In this document: piece by piece, positions 9,601 through 20,365 of the stretch
Numbering within the stretch: position 1 is the stretch's first letter
Layout of the letters: each line of letters opens with the position of its first letter
Assembly: GCA_024336345.1 (NCBI GenBank)
Contig: JANFOG010000006.1
Location: 868,001-932,000, forward strand
DNA: 64,000 nt
Reading direction: 5' to 3'
Source of the DNA: Mariannaea sp. PMI_226
Taxonomy: Eukaryota > Ascomycota > Sordariomycetes > Hypocreales > Nectriaceae
Made by a program: the position numbers and the translations under genes
Notes under the pieces: generated by a model
Seen by the model: only the letters and a program-made list of their open reading frames with translations
The model's database searches: none
Told to the model about the DNA's origin: nothing

Positions 9601-10228
9601 CAATAATCGATGGCCGCCTGGGTGATGGAGAAGGAATATGGCGCGGGGACTGTTGCTGTTGAGGAGACGCGACGTGTTGGTGGAAGATTTGGTGCTGCTG
9701 CTGTTGTGGCTGTTGATGCTGTTGATGCTGCTGTGGATGGTGTAGTGGTTGGAAGTGAGGTTGCTGTTGAAACGCGACTTGGTGCTGTTGCTGATGATGC
9801 GGTTGTGGTTGCGGCGACTGTTGGTGTTGCCATACGCGTGTAGGTTGCATATATGGCGAGGCTGCTGTCTGTTGAAGCATCTGGGGATGCCCTGTGCCGT
9901 GAAAGGGCGACTGTGGCGACGGGTTAAAGCCGCCTTGGTACGGTGCCATGCCTCCATATTGTGCCATCTGCTGCTGCTGCTGCTGTTGATTTTGATGCTG
10001 GTGCTGATGCTGTTGCATCTGCGGGAGATACGACTGTTGTTCCGGTAACTGTCCCTGGACTGGATAAAACTGCTGTTGAGGGTTTCCGTACGCCTGGGGG
10101 AAGCCTCCGCCAGGTCCTCCTCTCGCCGTGCCGTTGGGGCCATTGTGGCCCATATACGGCTGGTTCATCGACGGCTGCTGGCCCTGCTGGCCCTGGCCAT
10201 GAAAGGCCTCGGGGCCGCCGTAGTTCAT
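6646..10228 (-). CDS. mau2: Cohesin loading factor Mau2/Scc4-like, with long Q-rich N terminus
   Basis: Subunit of the cohesin loader (Mau2/Scc4/Ssl3), partner of Scc2/Mis4/NIPBL, acting on chromatin. Exons on the minus strand: 10228-8346, 8288-7731, 7670-7567 and 7478-6646. Introns are 57, 60 and 88 nt, with donors GTTAGT, GTAAGC and GTAAGT, and CTAAC branches in the first two. Total 1125 residues. Residues 1 to about 475 are low complexity: Gln/His/Pro runs, then Pro/Glu, then Ser/Thr-Pro. Residues 476 to the end (about 650) match the TPR-rich Mau2 fold in length; recognisable stretches are AEECFGKAR, YQNLITTGLACLEASLQS, and HWIYAFKLLKATFHMEVG after the first splice. The third intron carries long A and T homopolymers. 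The ATG at 10228 is the first in frame; translation could start further in, which would shorten the Q-rich part. Confidence 0.88.
9154..10200 (-). repeat. CAG/CAA-rich low-complexity coding tract
   Basis: On the minus strand this segment is dominated by CAG, CAA, CAT and CCT codons giving polyGln/His/Pro runs in the Mau2-like protein. The period-3 composition opens long spurious frames on both strands, including alternative frames encoding polyThr/Ala, polyAsn/Ser or polyVal/Leu. Confidence 0.8.
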
Positions 10229-11317
10229 ATCCTAGGATTTCGTCCCGAGCAAAGCCTCAACACCATCCACCCTCAAAGGTCGAGTTGTCGGCGTCGGCGT
10301 CGTCGTCGTCGTGGGGGCGCAGCCGGATCATGGCATTTCTCAAAAGCGCGCGCCTTCAGCCTTAGATTCGATCTGTGCTATTGGCGTTGAACGATTCGTG
10401 TGTCGGCTCGATGCGAATCGCCCTGTTGTCGTCGGAATTCGTCTGGCGACTCGTCTGTCGTTGAATGTATCTTCAGCGTGTTGGAGAGTTGGGTCGGAGA
10501 CCCGATGCGACCGGGACCCGATAGTTGTGTCGCAGGGGGCTCTGATTGGCTTAGCGTTTCTATGTCTAGCGCATTTAGCGCTGCAGCGTGTTCACTAACA
10601 ATTCCGAGTCCTGCTGGAACAGTTCAAGATTGCGGGCATTTACAGCTACCTGGTACTGTGAGTACAGTACCTTGCATGCTTCCCCAGGTACCTCAGGCTC
10701 CCTGGTGATCTTGCTTGCCTACATAGTAGGTACGTACCTTCCTGGCCTCAAACTCCTAATGATGTTGGGCACTCTCATGTGATAATCCGCAGTTCATGAA
10801 TTGCAAGCGACAGAATATGGTGAAGGTATGAACCACATCAACAGTCGTTAGAATCAATCCCATATGTATTATAACAAATCCTAGTCTTGAACTAAAAGCA
10901 ACTTCCGGAAAGAAAAAATAAAATAAAGAGATGACAAAAACACCATGTTCTGGCTGATCATGTATTCATTTCGAAACGTGCCATTAGTGATACTCTTACA
11001 GAGGTAGGGATATATATACTAGAGGTCGTCATCGGTGCGCCCTTTTTGTTTCTTCCACATGATGTCCAGATTCCAAACCAAATGCCACGCTCGTCTAGGG
11101 CCGATTTCAGAAAAGAACAGTCAAAAACGTATCAACAGAACAATGCAAATTCCCAGCGCCAGGGCATGCAAGATCCCAACCCCCCCTTGGGGTATTGAAC
11201 AGAAACAAAATAAAATATCAAAGAGAAAAAAAAAAAAAACGCCGGCCTGTCAGTGGCCCTTAAACCAGGGCTTGCAAATTTCTCTGAATAGTAGAGCAGA
11301 CACTTCTCGTGGCATAA
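10229..11317. other. Promoter of the Mau2-like gene and 3' region of cyk3
   Basis: 1.09 kb between two minus-strand genes. A (GTC)n-like run at 10279-10311 lies close to the ATG, in the presumed 5' UTR. GTACCTACCTTCC-type words occur around 10660-10745. No gene is seen. Confidence 0.55.
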
Positions 11318-14300
11318 TTACCCCATGCATACCCATTCGGCAAACACGCACCATCGCGCAGTTCGATCTGCCAGGACAAGTCCTCTCCAGACACCCTTCT
11401 CCGAACATTTGATGATCGTCTCCCAGGTGCCTCCGTCGCTGACTTCGTCGCTGCTAGATAGACGGCCAACGTGGATGCCCTTACGATCCTCCTTCCTCAT
11501 AAGACGGAGAATCTTCCCTCCTGGTGTTTGGATGGCCAGTTTCGCCGGCTTCTTTCCAGCTACAGTGCCACTAGCTGAGCTGGGCTGAGAGCTAGCATTG
11601 GATGCTCCGATACTCATCGCGGATCCTGGTCGGTTATAGGGGACAGGACTAGTGCCACCAGGATTAGAGGAAGGAGTGAGAGCAGACTGCTGACCGTTGG
11701 TCAAGGAGCTCGGGTGTTGTCTGATGGCGAACACAAAAGTGTTGTTGAGAGCCAATCGTTGACATTGCGGTTGAACAACATAAATATCATGTCTTTGAGC
11801 ATGAGGTGTCGGATGCCTGGTAACGAATTCATAAGGGGGGTTCTCGCCTGTATGAACAATAGGCAGGGCGAATGCCAATGGGTGAGGAATATCCTTGATG
11901 CTATGCATGAGTCCCCGCTTACCAGCGTAGACCTTCAGCGTACCTTGACCCTCGTCTCCGGGTAAAAGAGCCTTCACGGTGTATCGTTTGATTCCGTTGA
12001 ACCACTCAGCCTGAGCGAGGGCTCTCTTCTTGACCACTTCGCCACTCTCAAAAACGTCGCCATCAGCATCTCGAGTGTATCCCCTTACCTCAACCTCAGC
12101 TGCGATCTCAATGTCTGCGGGCACATTGAATTTAATATGGACCATTTCCAGGTCCTCGATCCTGGTGGCTGATGTATTATAGCCCACCATCTCAAATCCA
12201 TTCCGGAAGAATGGCGCTGAAGTGCAGGGCAGATTGAGAAGAGTCTCGTGGGCTACTGGAGGAACAATGTGCTGCTGTGCATGATGCTCAGGAATATGTG
12301 TCCAGCAAATTTCAAGAGGCCGAGTGAGGAACCACCAAGGATCAGCAGATGTACTGCTCCAACTCGAGTACAAGTGTCGGCGAGGGTTTGATGGACTGGC
12401 GAGACAGCAGTCGATCATGCGCCACTCGTTGTCAATTACAACAGTGTTCCACCAGTGGTTTGGTCGAGGCATGATATTGATCTCGGGGATCTCGCCTGGA
12501 GTTTTGAGATAACCTCGAACAATCTCACAGTGAATCCCAACAGCAGCACACATCTCCATGACTAATACTGCGTACTCCTCAGCACAGGCCTTCTGGGATG
12601 AAATAACTCGTCGGGTATCAATCTCTCCCTCAAAGTCCTCTTCCCAGTTGATCTTCTCCGCTACCCACGTGAAGATAGCTCGTAAGCGCTGTACGTCGCT
12701 GCGATAGGGGCGGCACACGTAGGTAGTAGCAAGGCTTGCAGCTGTTGTTGCGCTAGAGAGTCCACTGATGAACCTTGAGTTCTTATCTACTTGAGAGAGA
12801 TTTAGAGTATGGTAACTGATAGGTTCCTCAACAGGTTCACCATGAGCGTCCTCATCACCCTCGACAGCTTCGTAGAGCTCATCAACAGGGTTGAGCGCCG
12901 GGTGATCCATCATTTGACAGCGTTCACGCCTCTCTACCATCTCGTTTTTGCTGATGGAGTTGGATCTGTTCACATCGCGGCGAACTTGAACCCAGTCTAC
13001 ACTGCCGCCAAGACCCATCTCGCCAGCAGCATCGCGACCATATGCCGTGTTACCCATGCTGGTCATGGGATTGGATCCTGGGGGAAGTGACCGGGCGAAA
13101 GGAGATCGGCTAACCACCTCTGACCCAGACACTAAACCACCTCGTGTGCTGGCAACTCCGGTCTTCGCTGTGTCGAGAATCTTTCTGAAGATGTTCCTCT
13201 TGGGTGGCTTAGGCTGGACCAGACCTCCGAGACCTGGTGTAGAATCATCGTGCAGGCCAGCCTGTGTTTGTGGCCGAGTGGTGTTGGTGTTGGCGTTGGC
13301 GTTGCTGGCATGACTACTGTGGTATGTGACTCCAGTAAACGGCGTCTCTGGTCTGTCAGCATCGATATCTCGAACGCCTAGGGCGCTGTGAGCTCGATTT
13401 GCATTGCCATTTCTCGCAAGGCTCCCTGCACTGGTAGTACTAAATGCTCCAGCTGAAGTACCGCTCCAGAGTGATCGGCCGCTACTTTGTGTGGATGAGC
13501 TAGTATTGCTTTGATTTCCCGAAGAAGAATTGGTGGCATTTGTCTTGATTGTAGATGTTCTCGCAACTCCTCTGCCAATCTCATAGGCCGACTTTCGAGC
13601 TCGGAGCTTTCTTTCGGAAGAAGTGACAGAACCTCCCATTGAGGATTTTGGTCTCTCGAATGGCACATTCTTAGGGGGCGGCGCTGGCGGCTTTTGAGTC
13701 TTTTGGGAATCTTGGCGGTGCAATTGTTCGAACTGTTTCTCCATCCGCTGAACATAGCTATTAAGCTTCTCATCGCCATTACCGTTGGAGCCATTCTGTG
13801 ATGACACTCCCTGCGATGATTCACCGCTCCAGGTTTCATAACCTTCATCTGGATGCGCGATACCCAATGAAGTTCTTGGCCGAGGTCGTTGTTGTCGATG
13901 CTGGGATCCTCGGGGTACCATTTCGAAGGATTCTGGTGACCAAGGATCTAAGGGTGTCTCCGGAGGTTCATCTTCTCGAGGGCCATCCAAATCATCCAAA
14001 TGACCTAGCTGTCCTAATTGCTCCATCACTCCGTCCATTGCCTCTCGGAGGGGTGAGGGTGTCATGCCGCCAGCAGGGGAAGGCGGAGCGGGAGACACAG
14101 CACCAGGGGTATATGGGATATAATGCCTGTCATCAAAAGAGCCGCGTGGTTCGTGCCTGATTGGAGGAGGAGGAGGTCTGTATGTATTGTGAGAGTTTTG
14201 TCTTGAGATGTGGTGGTTATAAGAGCCGTTTGATTCGTGGCGAACCATTTCCATAGACCCGCGTTGCTGGTCACTGGACCCATATCGAACCAATTCCATC

Positions 14301-15321
14301 GACCCCCGATGTGCGTCATTTGATCCATGATAAACCATGTCTATCGACCCTTGGTGGTAATCAGTTGACCCATGCCGAACCAGTGCCATAGAGCCTCGAT
14401 GCAAATCATTAGATCCTGTTCGTGCCACATGGCGATGAGGAGGCGGTGCAGGAGGAGGAGGAGACATTTCTATTTCTTGACTTCTTCGATAGCCTTGGGG
14501 GAGGAAGGAAGGTGATGGTGAGGGAGCTCTGGAAACATAGTGGTGAGGCGGCGAGGGAGAAGGTGCCCTCGAGTTCCAACTGTTTTGACGGGAATAGTGG
14601 TGAGACGGCGGAGGCCCAGGTGAAGGACCTCTTGATGCATAAGCAGCATGAGGAGGAGCTGGTGAGGGAGCTCGAGAACCGTAACTATGGGATAGATGTG
14701 ACGGCGCTGGGGACGGCGCTCTTTGAGAGTAGTTTTGAGGGGGAGCTGGCGACGGCGCTCTTTGGGAGTAGTTTTGAGGAGGCGCTGGTGACGGTGTCCT
14801 CTCAAGTTCATGGCTGCTCTGGGGTTCTTGACTGCTCTGGGCAAATGAAGCACCAGAGTTCTGGCGCGCCTGTTGCTTGGGGGCTGCCCGAAAGGTTTCG
14901 GGTGTCTTTGCACTCGTGTAATGGGGCGCCTTCGCATATGCCTCGAATGGCTTCCGGAACGACTTCGACTTGGCCGCAGGATTGCTAGGAGGAGTATTAT
15001 TCGGAGGAAGAGGGCTGACGGACTTTGTTGTTGGTCGGAAATCTGCCGGAAGTACTTCGACGAAGTTTGAGGGAAAGGAACCAATTGTTCTTCGGTCTCG
15101 GTAGAGTCTGCCCACCCACCATGACCCATCACCAGCATTGAGACATTCGATCAAGTCCCCTTCTATGAAGCCCAGATCACGCTTGGACTACCAAAATGTC
15201 AGATGGTTGGATTGGCTGAACAAGTAGCCTAGCAAAAAAAACCTACCTCTCCGCCCCAAGAATAAACGGCCCTACACCAACATGGAAACCGCGTTGGGAG
15301 TGGTGGTGGTGCTGGGACCAT
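11318..15321 (-). CDS. cyk3: Cytokinesis protein Cyk3 (SH3 plus transglutaminase-like)
   Basis: Actomyosin-ring and septum protein that promotes ingression and primary septum formation at the division site. Exons on the minus strand: 15321-15247 and 15187-11318; the intron 15246-15188 (59 nt) has a GTAGGT donor and TAG acceptor. The product is 1314 residues. An SH3 domain fills about residues 16-72 (RAVYSWGGE spliced to SKRDLGFIEGDLIECL, then SWWVGRL and FPSNFVEV). Residues 80-800 are disordered, Pro/Ser-rich, with two blocks of tandem repeats. A transglutaminase-like core follows, with Cys893 (KACAEEYA), His936 (NHWWN) and Asp951 (WRMIDCC). The extreme C terminus is rich in Trp (VWRGLVLADRTARW). 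Splicing completes the SH3 domain. It is divergent from a septation-type kinase gene 2.3 kb away, which may be functionally related. Confidence 0.93.
14215..14430 (-). repeat. Four imperfect 48-bp coding repeats in cyk3
   Basis: Encodes four 16-residue units of the type G-S-x-D-x-x-R/Q-G-S-M-x-x-V-R-H-G in the disordered middle of the Cyk3-like protein. The units differ by several substitutions, so the expansion is not recent. Confidence 0.75.
14470..14830 (-). repeat. RAPSPAPP tandem coding repeats in cyk3
   Basis: Encodes about seven Arg-Ala-Pro-Ser-Pro-x-Pro-Pro units, some joined by Gln-Asn-Tyr-Ser-Gln. Neighbouring copies around 14720-14795 are nearly identical in DNA, suggesting recent duplication. 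PxxP motifs in the repeats could bind SH3 domains, including the protein's own. Confidence 0.75.
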
Positions 15322-17649
15322 GATTCCGAGATGACCGCGTCAGGTCGAATTCTCGACGCGACCAAAAAGTTTTGAGGAGACGTTCTATACCGGGATAGAA
15401 ACAAGCATGTCATATAACGGCGAACCTTTCAAGGTGGAAAAAAAATTGAAGTTGATATGATACGTAGACCATACAAAGGTGAACACGGAGATTCTGAGAG
15501 TGGAGGTCAAGGTCGGATGCTGTTTGGTGAAGTTGATGGTGCTGCAATTATTTTTTATTCGTCCACGTCAAGACTCGGCGACTGGATCTACTGAGGTGGT
15601 TTGTAGAATCCAAGAAGGCAGTAAGAAATGGCAAAGCAGAGAGAGAGGGAGAGAGGAATAAAGAAGCGCTCAGACAATGCGATTGTAGTAAAAAGCACGA
15701 ACGACCATGGCCCTGCATAAGTCGGTTGAGGACCGAGACGCCCCCTGGAGCTGCTGCCGCCACACCGAAACCAGGCACAGGCACAACAGAGGGGAGTCGT
15801 CTGCGGGTTGCTACGGAAACACGGGCAGGTGGTTGATGTCCGGGGGAGCTGACAGCCGCTAGTGGTCGCCCCGCCCACGGACTTGACGGCCATGAGCGCT
15901 ACTCAGGGGGAATATCCAGGAACGACGTCAGAAGCTTGCCACAAAATACCCAAAGGTGAGAAAGCCTGTTGTTCCTCTTTGCTGGGAGTCATGACATGGG
16001 AGCCTGGATAATGCAGGGACTAGTCGCAGCCGACAAGATGAGTTGTCGCGTCCCGTCGATGGATGCAGGGTCGAATGAACACCCAATATTGTACGAATAC
16101 TGGATGATATTATAATACGAAATAACTTGGAGAGATGCGATGGGACTGGGACATAATAAACAACATCTCAGGCAGGCGGCGAAGCGGAAAAGTAAATATG
16201 TGTTCAAGCATCACAATCGTATGGAGTGAAATTCTTTTCCCTCATCAACCATTGACGCAGAACCTACTTTATGAGAGTCGGAATTGCTTTTTAATGATGG
16301 AGTTTGGACAGGTTTGTGGCCGCTTCCCTCCACTCGCACTGAAACTCGGCCTACTTGTCTGAGATGCTGGAAGGATACGATATTGCTTCCATTTCGATGC
16401 ACACGGCCCGATGCTGACTGTTGAGTTCCTGTTGAGAACGCGAGAATGCGTCTGTATCGTAAATATACCAGTACTATATAGTTGCTTTTACGACAAGCAC
16501 CATGCCACAAATCACATTACGGTAGTGCGAAGTGGTATGTAATTGATGTGTGCATGATCAATTCGTAGACACCCGACCCGGGCCAATTTACAAGTCAGAG
16601 TGCTTAGGGTAGGTAATTTACATTCAGGTCGCTGTATCAGGCCCCCGCTGGAATTGTTGATGCGCATCATGAGCCTGCTGGGTCTTATTACACAGTAAAA
16701 ACCACCAAGCGTCTGAGGTATAGCGGCCGGCCGTAATTTGGGGGTGGACTCCCGCTACCCAGTAGAGATTGACACTACCGCTAGACAAACAGAACGACTG
16801 ATTATGCATAGGTACCAGTGGACTATTCCACTTGTACCGAACACTGCTGCCACTCTCTTTAAAGCTACCTATTCCCTGGTGGCAGGCTACCTTGCCAATT
16901 CGAGACTACTGAGTCGAGCCATGGCAACTGTCACTGACCCCCCATCAGGCCCATGCCTTACCCACACCAGCTACCCTGCCTAGTCGGGTACCTGGGTAGC
17001 TTTTTTTGCACCTGCATCAACCTTCCGACCTGCAGCAGCGCCAATCCATACTTATCCGACACCAGCAGCCATATTCATATGGCTAAAAAGCCTACGACCC
17101 CCAAACCTCCCAATGTGAAAAAAAAGGAAACCTTTTTCATAATGCGCTCCAAGTGGCTCGGCTTGGTACCATTGCATGTTCTCTCGTCATTTCTCTGCCG
17201 TCTGTCTCTTTCTCATCTCCTCGTCCTCACTTTTCTGCCCAATCCGCTCCAGACCAGAGCTGTCCCAAACAGGCTACTAGTAAACAAAGGGCCTTAGCTT
17301 CGCACGCCCCGAAAACCACCCCCCGTCTGCTTACCCTGTTCACACCCCGGCTCCGGCTGTCCCAGACAACCATTCAGTCCCTCTGTCGCTGCAGCGCCCA
17401 GCAATTTTAATAATAACTACGAATATCAGGCCCATTTGCGCTGAGGTGCTTTTACCTCCATTCTATTCTCCTACCTCTCCATCGATATCCCTCCTTTGGC
17501 CATCTGCCTCTTCTCCCTTGGTGAGAGTGCATATTATTTTGACCGGTTTTTGCCTTGCCATTGCCATTCCCGCTGCTCAACGTTTCTGCAACCTCTCTCC
17601 GGGCCGACGCTACTGATACATACGGACACTTGCATGACCGCAAGTTGAA
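15322..17649. promoter_or_regulatory. Divergent intergenic region between cyk3 and the GCK kinase
   Basis: 2.33 kb with no supportable gene. The last 400 bp before the kinase ATG are C/T-rich with few purines, typical of a fungal 5' UTR and transcription start zone. Short open frames here lack codon bias and recognisable domains. Confidence 0.5.
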
Positions 17650-19702
17650 ATGGCTGACGAAGGCCTTGCTGAGCATTACCAAGTCCTCGAGGAACTTGGC
17701 CGTATGTTTTCCTCCATCTTCTATATCAAGCCTTACCTCTAACATTCATAGGGGGGAGTTTTGGTGTTGTCTACAAAGGAATCGAAAAAGCCACGGGCGA
17801 GACTGTTGCCATCAAGCATGTAAGTCCTCCCCAGTGGCGTTGCTGGGTCCACCAGCCATAGCTAATATCAAACTCTTCAGATTGACCTCGAATCCAACGA
17901 TGACGATATCCAAGATATTCAGGCCGAAATCGCCGTCCTGAGCACTTGTGCTAGTTCCTACGTCACACAGTATAAGGAATCTTTTCTACGAGGCCATAAG
18001 CTATGGATTATTATGGAGTATCTGGGCGGAGGTTCATGCCTCGACCTCGTACGTGAATATCTATATTTCCTGCTGGTTAACCTTCATTCTTGATTCCAAT
18101 TTGACTAATACTGGCTTATAGTTGAAACCCGCCAACTTCAGTGAAGCACACATCGCCATCGTTTGCCGCGAACTGCTCCTCGGTATCCAGTACTTGCACA
18201 GCGAGGGCAAGATACATCGAGATATTAAAGCAGCCAACGTTCTCCTATCAGAGACTGGCAAGGTCAAGCTGGCCGACTTTGGTGTCGCCGCCCAGCTGAC
18301 CAATATCAAGTCGCAACGAAACACCTTTGTCGGAACCCCTTTCTGGATGGCCCCAGAAGTCATCCAACAAGATGGATACAGCTTCAAGGCTGATATCTGG
18401 TCTCTTGGCATCACCGCCATGGAGATGGCCAATGGTGAACCTCCACTGGCCCATATCCACCCTATGAAGGTCCTATTCCACATTCCCAAGAATAGTGCCC
18501 CTCGCCTAGAGGGGCCATTCAGCAAGGAATGCAAGGATTTCATCGCGCAGTGTCTTACCAAGGATTACGACCGTCGTCCTTCAGCCAAGGAGCTCCTACG
18601 ACATCGATTCATAAGGAACGCTGGTAAAGTCGAGGCTCTGCAGGAGTTGATTGCCCGCAAACAAATGTGGGATGCCAACCAGAATCGACAAAAGCATCCC
18701 ATTTACTACCAAGAGACTCTTCAAACCATCTCACCCAAGGATGACCAGCAGGAGTGGGTATTCGAAACTGTCAAATCCATCGCTCCCGCCAAGCGGCCTA
18801 CTGTCAAGCAACACCGCAAACCCTCCTCCATTTTCGCTGCTGATGAGGCTTTGCGAAGATTGGATCTGAAGGATGCTCCCTTGGGAAGCTCCTCCCCTGC
18901 GCCTGGCACTGTTCGGCGGAGAACTGTCCGGCGGACTCCATCTCTTGCTCAATCCTCTATTCGCTCCAATAGTGGCTCACCTCGCGGCTCTGTGCTACCC
19001 AAGAAGCCCCTCCAGCCGGACATGTCGTTTGGTAATTCCGGATCGACTATGCGTCTATTCCGCCGGGTTCCATCAGACGGTTCCACCCACGGTGTCTTGG
19101 GTAGAGGTGGTGATCCAGATGATGTTTTCTGCGATGAGAACGCATTGCCGACAATGCTTACCCCCATTGAACCATACGGCAAAGAAGCAGTCTTGGGACG
19201 CCGGCTCTACAATAAGGCTGTGGAACCGACTCTTGCCGAGCTACATGCCCAAACTTCTGCCATGCAAAAGCGGGAAGCGCTGGCCAAGCTTTCGGATGCA
19301 TTCGCAGCCCTGGATGCCGTAGACCCCGAGGGAGCCTACCACCTTATGAGCAACCTGGTGTCGTGTATGTCGCATGATAACAAGCTCAGTGCTGCTCTGC
19401 TTAGGCAACCGGTTCAGAAGATCCCTGATGACGGAACGCCTCAGGGCACTGTGATCGTAAAGAACTCAACTCCTCAACACAGCCCATCTAAGCTGGTACT
19501 TGCCTCTAATAATCCACATCTGCGCAGCCACCGCCGTAAGAATGGCGATTCCCCTGAGAAGGAATACAATGAGAAGTCTTCGATGGAGAGCAAATACCCG
19601 GGTCAAGAGGCACAGCCTGGCATGGAACATTGCCAGCAGCTCTCTGATGTTCTCTACTCTCGTTGGGTCGATGGACTACGACTCCGCTGGCCAGCCGTCT
19701 GA
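17650..19702 (+). CDS. STE20-family germinal-centre kinase (GCK-III; Sid1/Mst-like)
   Basis: Ser/Thr kinase, probably acting in the septation initiation or morphogenesis network upstream of NDR kinases. Exons: 17650-17701, 17752-17819, 17881-18048 and 18122-19702. Introns are 50, 61 and 73 nt with donors GTATGT, GTAAGT and GTACGT. The product is 622 residues. The kinase domain spans about 10-260: glycine loop [11 protein letters not shown] (17-27), VAIK lysine 39, HRDIKAAN with catalytic Asp130, DFG Asp148, and the GTPFWMAPE signature (167-175) diagnostic of STE20 kinases. The N-terminal kinase domain places it in the GCK rather than PAK class. The C-terminal half is Ser/Pro-rich and ends with a conserved-looking Trp-containing segment ([13 protein letters not shown]). 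Sid1, Mst1 and Nak1/Pod6 orthologues are hard to separate by eye, so no symbol is given. Confidence 0.94.
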
Positions 19703-20365
19703 AGTTTCCAACTTGGGTTCGTCACTGGCGGTTCTTCATCAATGGGCAAGGCGAAATTTCCAATGCGTGAAGGCTAGCATTGCTTGCAATGGAAGCGGGA
19801 ATCCGCTCTGATTGCCGGTATAAATGCTTCTGTACGATTATGCAATCTAATGTATTGCAATTTTTTAATCTTTTTTTCTTTCTTTCTGGGGTTCTTTGGC
19901 GACTGGGAGCCTCGTAAGGCTAGGGAAGGCCAATTCATCTCGTTATCGACACTGGAGATAACCTCACTTGCAATACAGTAGTATGGTGAGAGGCTCTGCT
20001 GGATTGGCCCAATAGGGCATAGTATAACGATATCTGGACGATTACTTGCTCCTTTCTTTCTCGATTGCATTTTACAGGGGCATGGCGTTTATGGTACTAG
20101 GTCATTTTTTTGTGCGAGGGATATGGCCGGGCGGGTGGTATGCTGTGAATTTTGAACTCGTTTTGCTTCGAGTAGATAGGTAGGATAGGCTGTTTGTCTC
20201 CTGTCCATGAATAAAAACTGCCTGCATTTACATTCCTGATTATCTTTCTTTCTTATTATTTTTTTCCCCATCTTGTAGTGACTTTAGTAACCAACACCGC
20301 TGGCTATGGCTATTATCACACAACATGACCTCGTAGAGGCTGCAGAACTCTTAAACCTCGGCGGC
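19703..20365. other. Convergent intergenic region
   Basis: 663 bp between the stops of the kinase and rai1. T-rich tracts at 19860-19890 and 20240-20270 fit 3' UTRs. No gene is seen. Confidence 0.55.

Noticed and set aside
8895..10143. Long alternative frames (312 and 185 residues, minus strand) within the Mau2-like gene
   Set aside because: They are frame-shifted readings of the CAG/CAA-rich tract, giving polyThr/Ala or polyAsn/Ser; the polyGln frame joins in phase to the Mau2 homology.
14470..15138. 222-residue alternative frame within cyk3
   Set aside because: Overlaps the SH3 domain and RAPSPAPP repeats in another frame; long only because of repeated low-complexity DNA.
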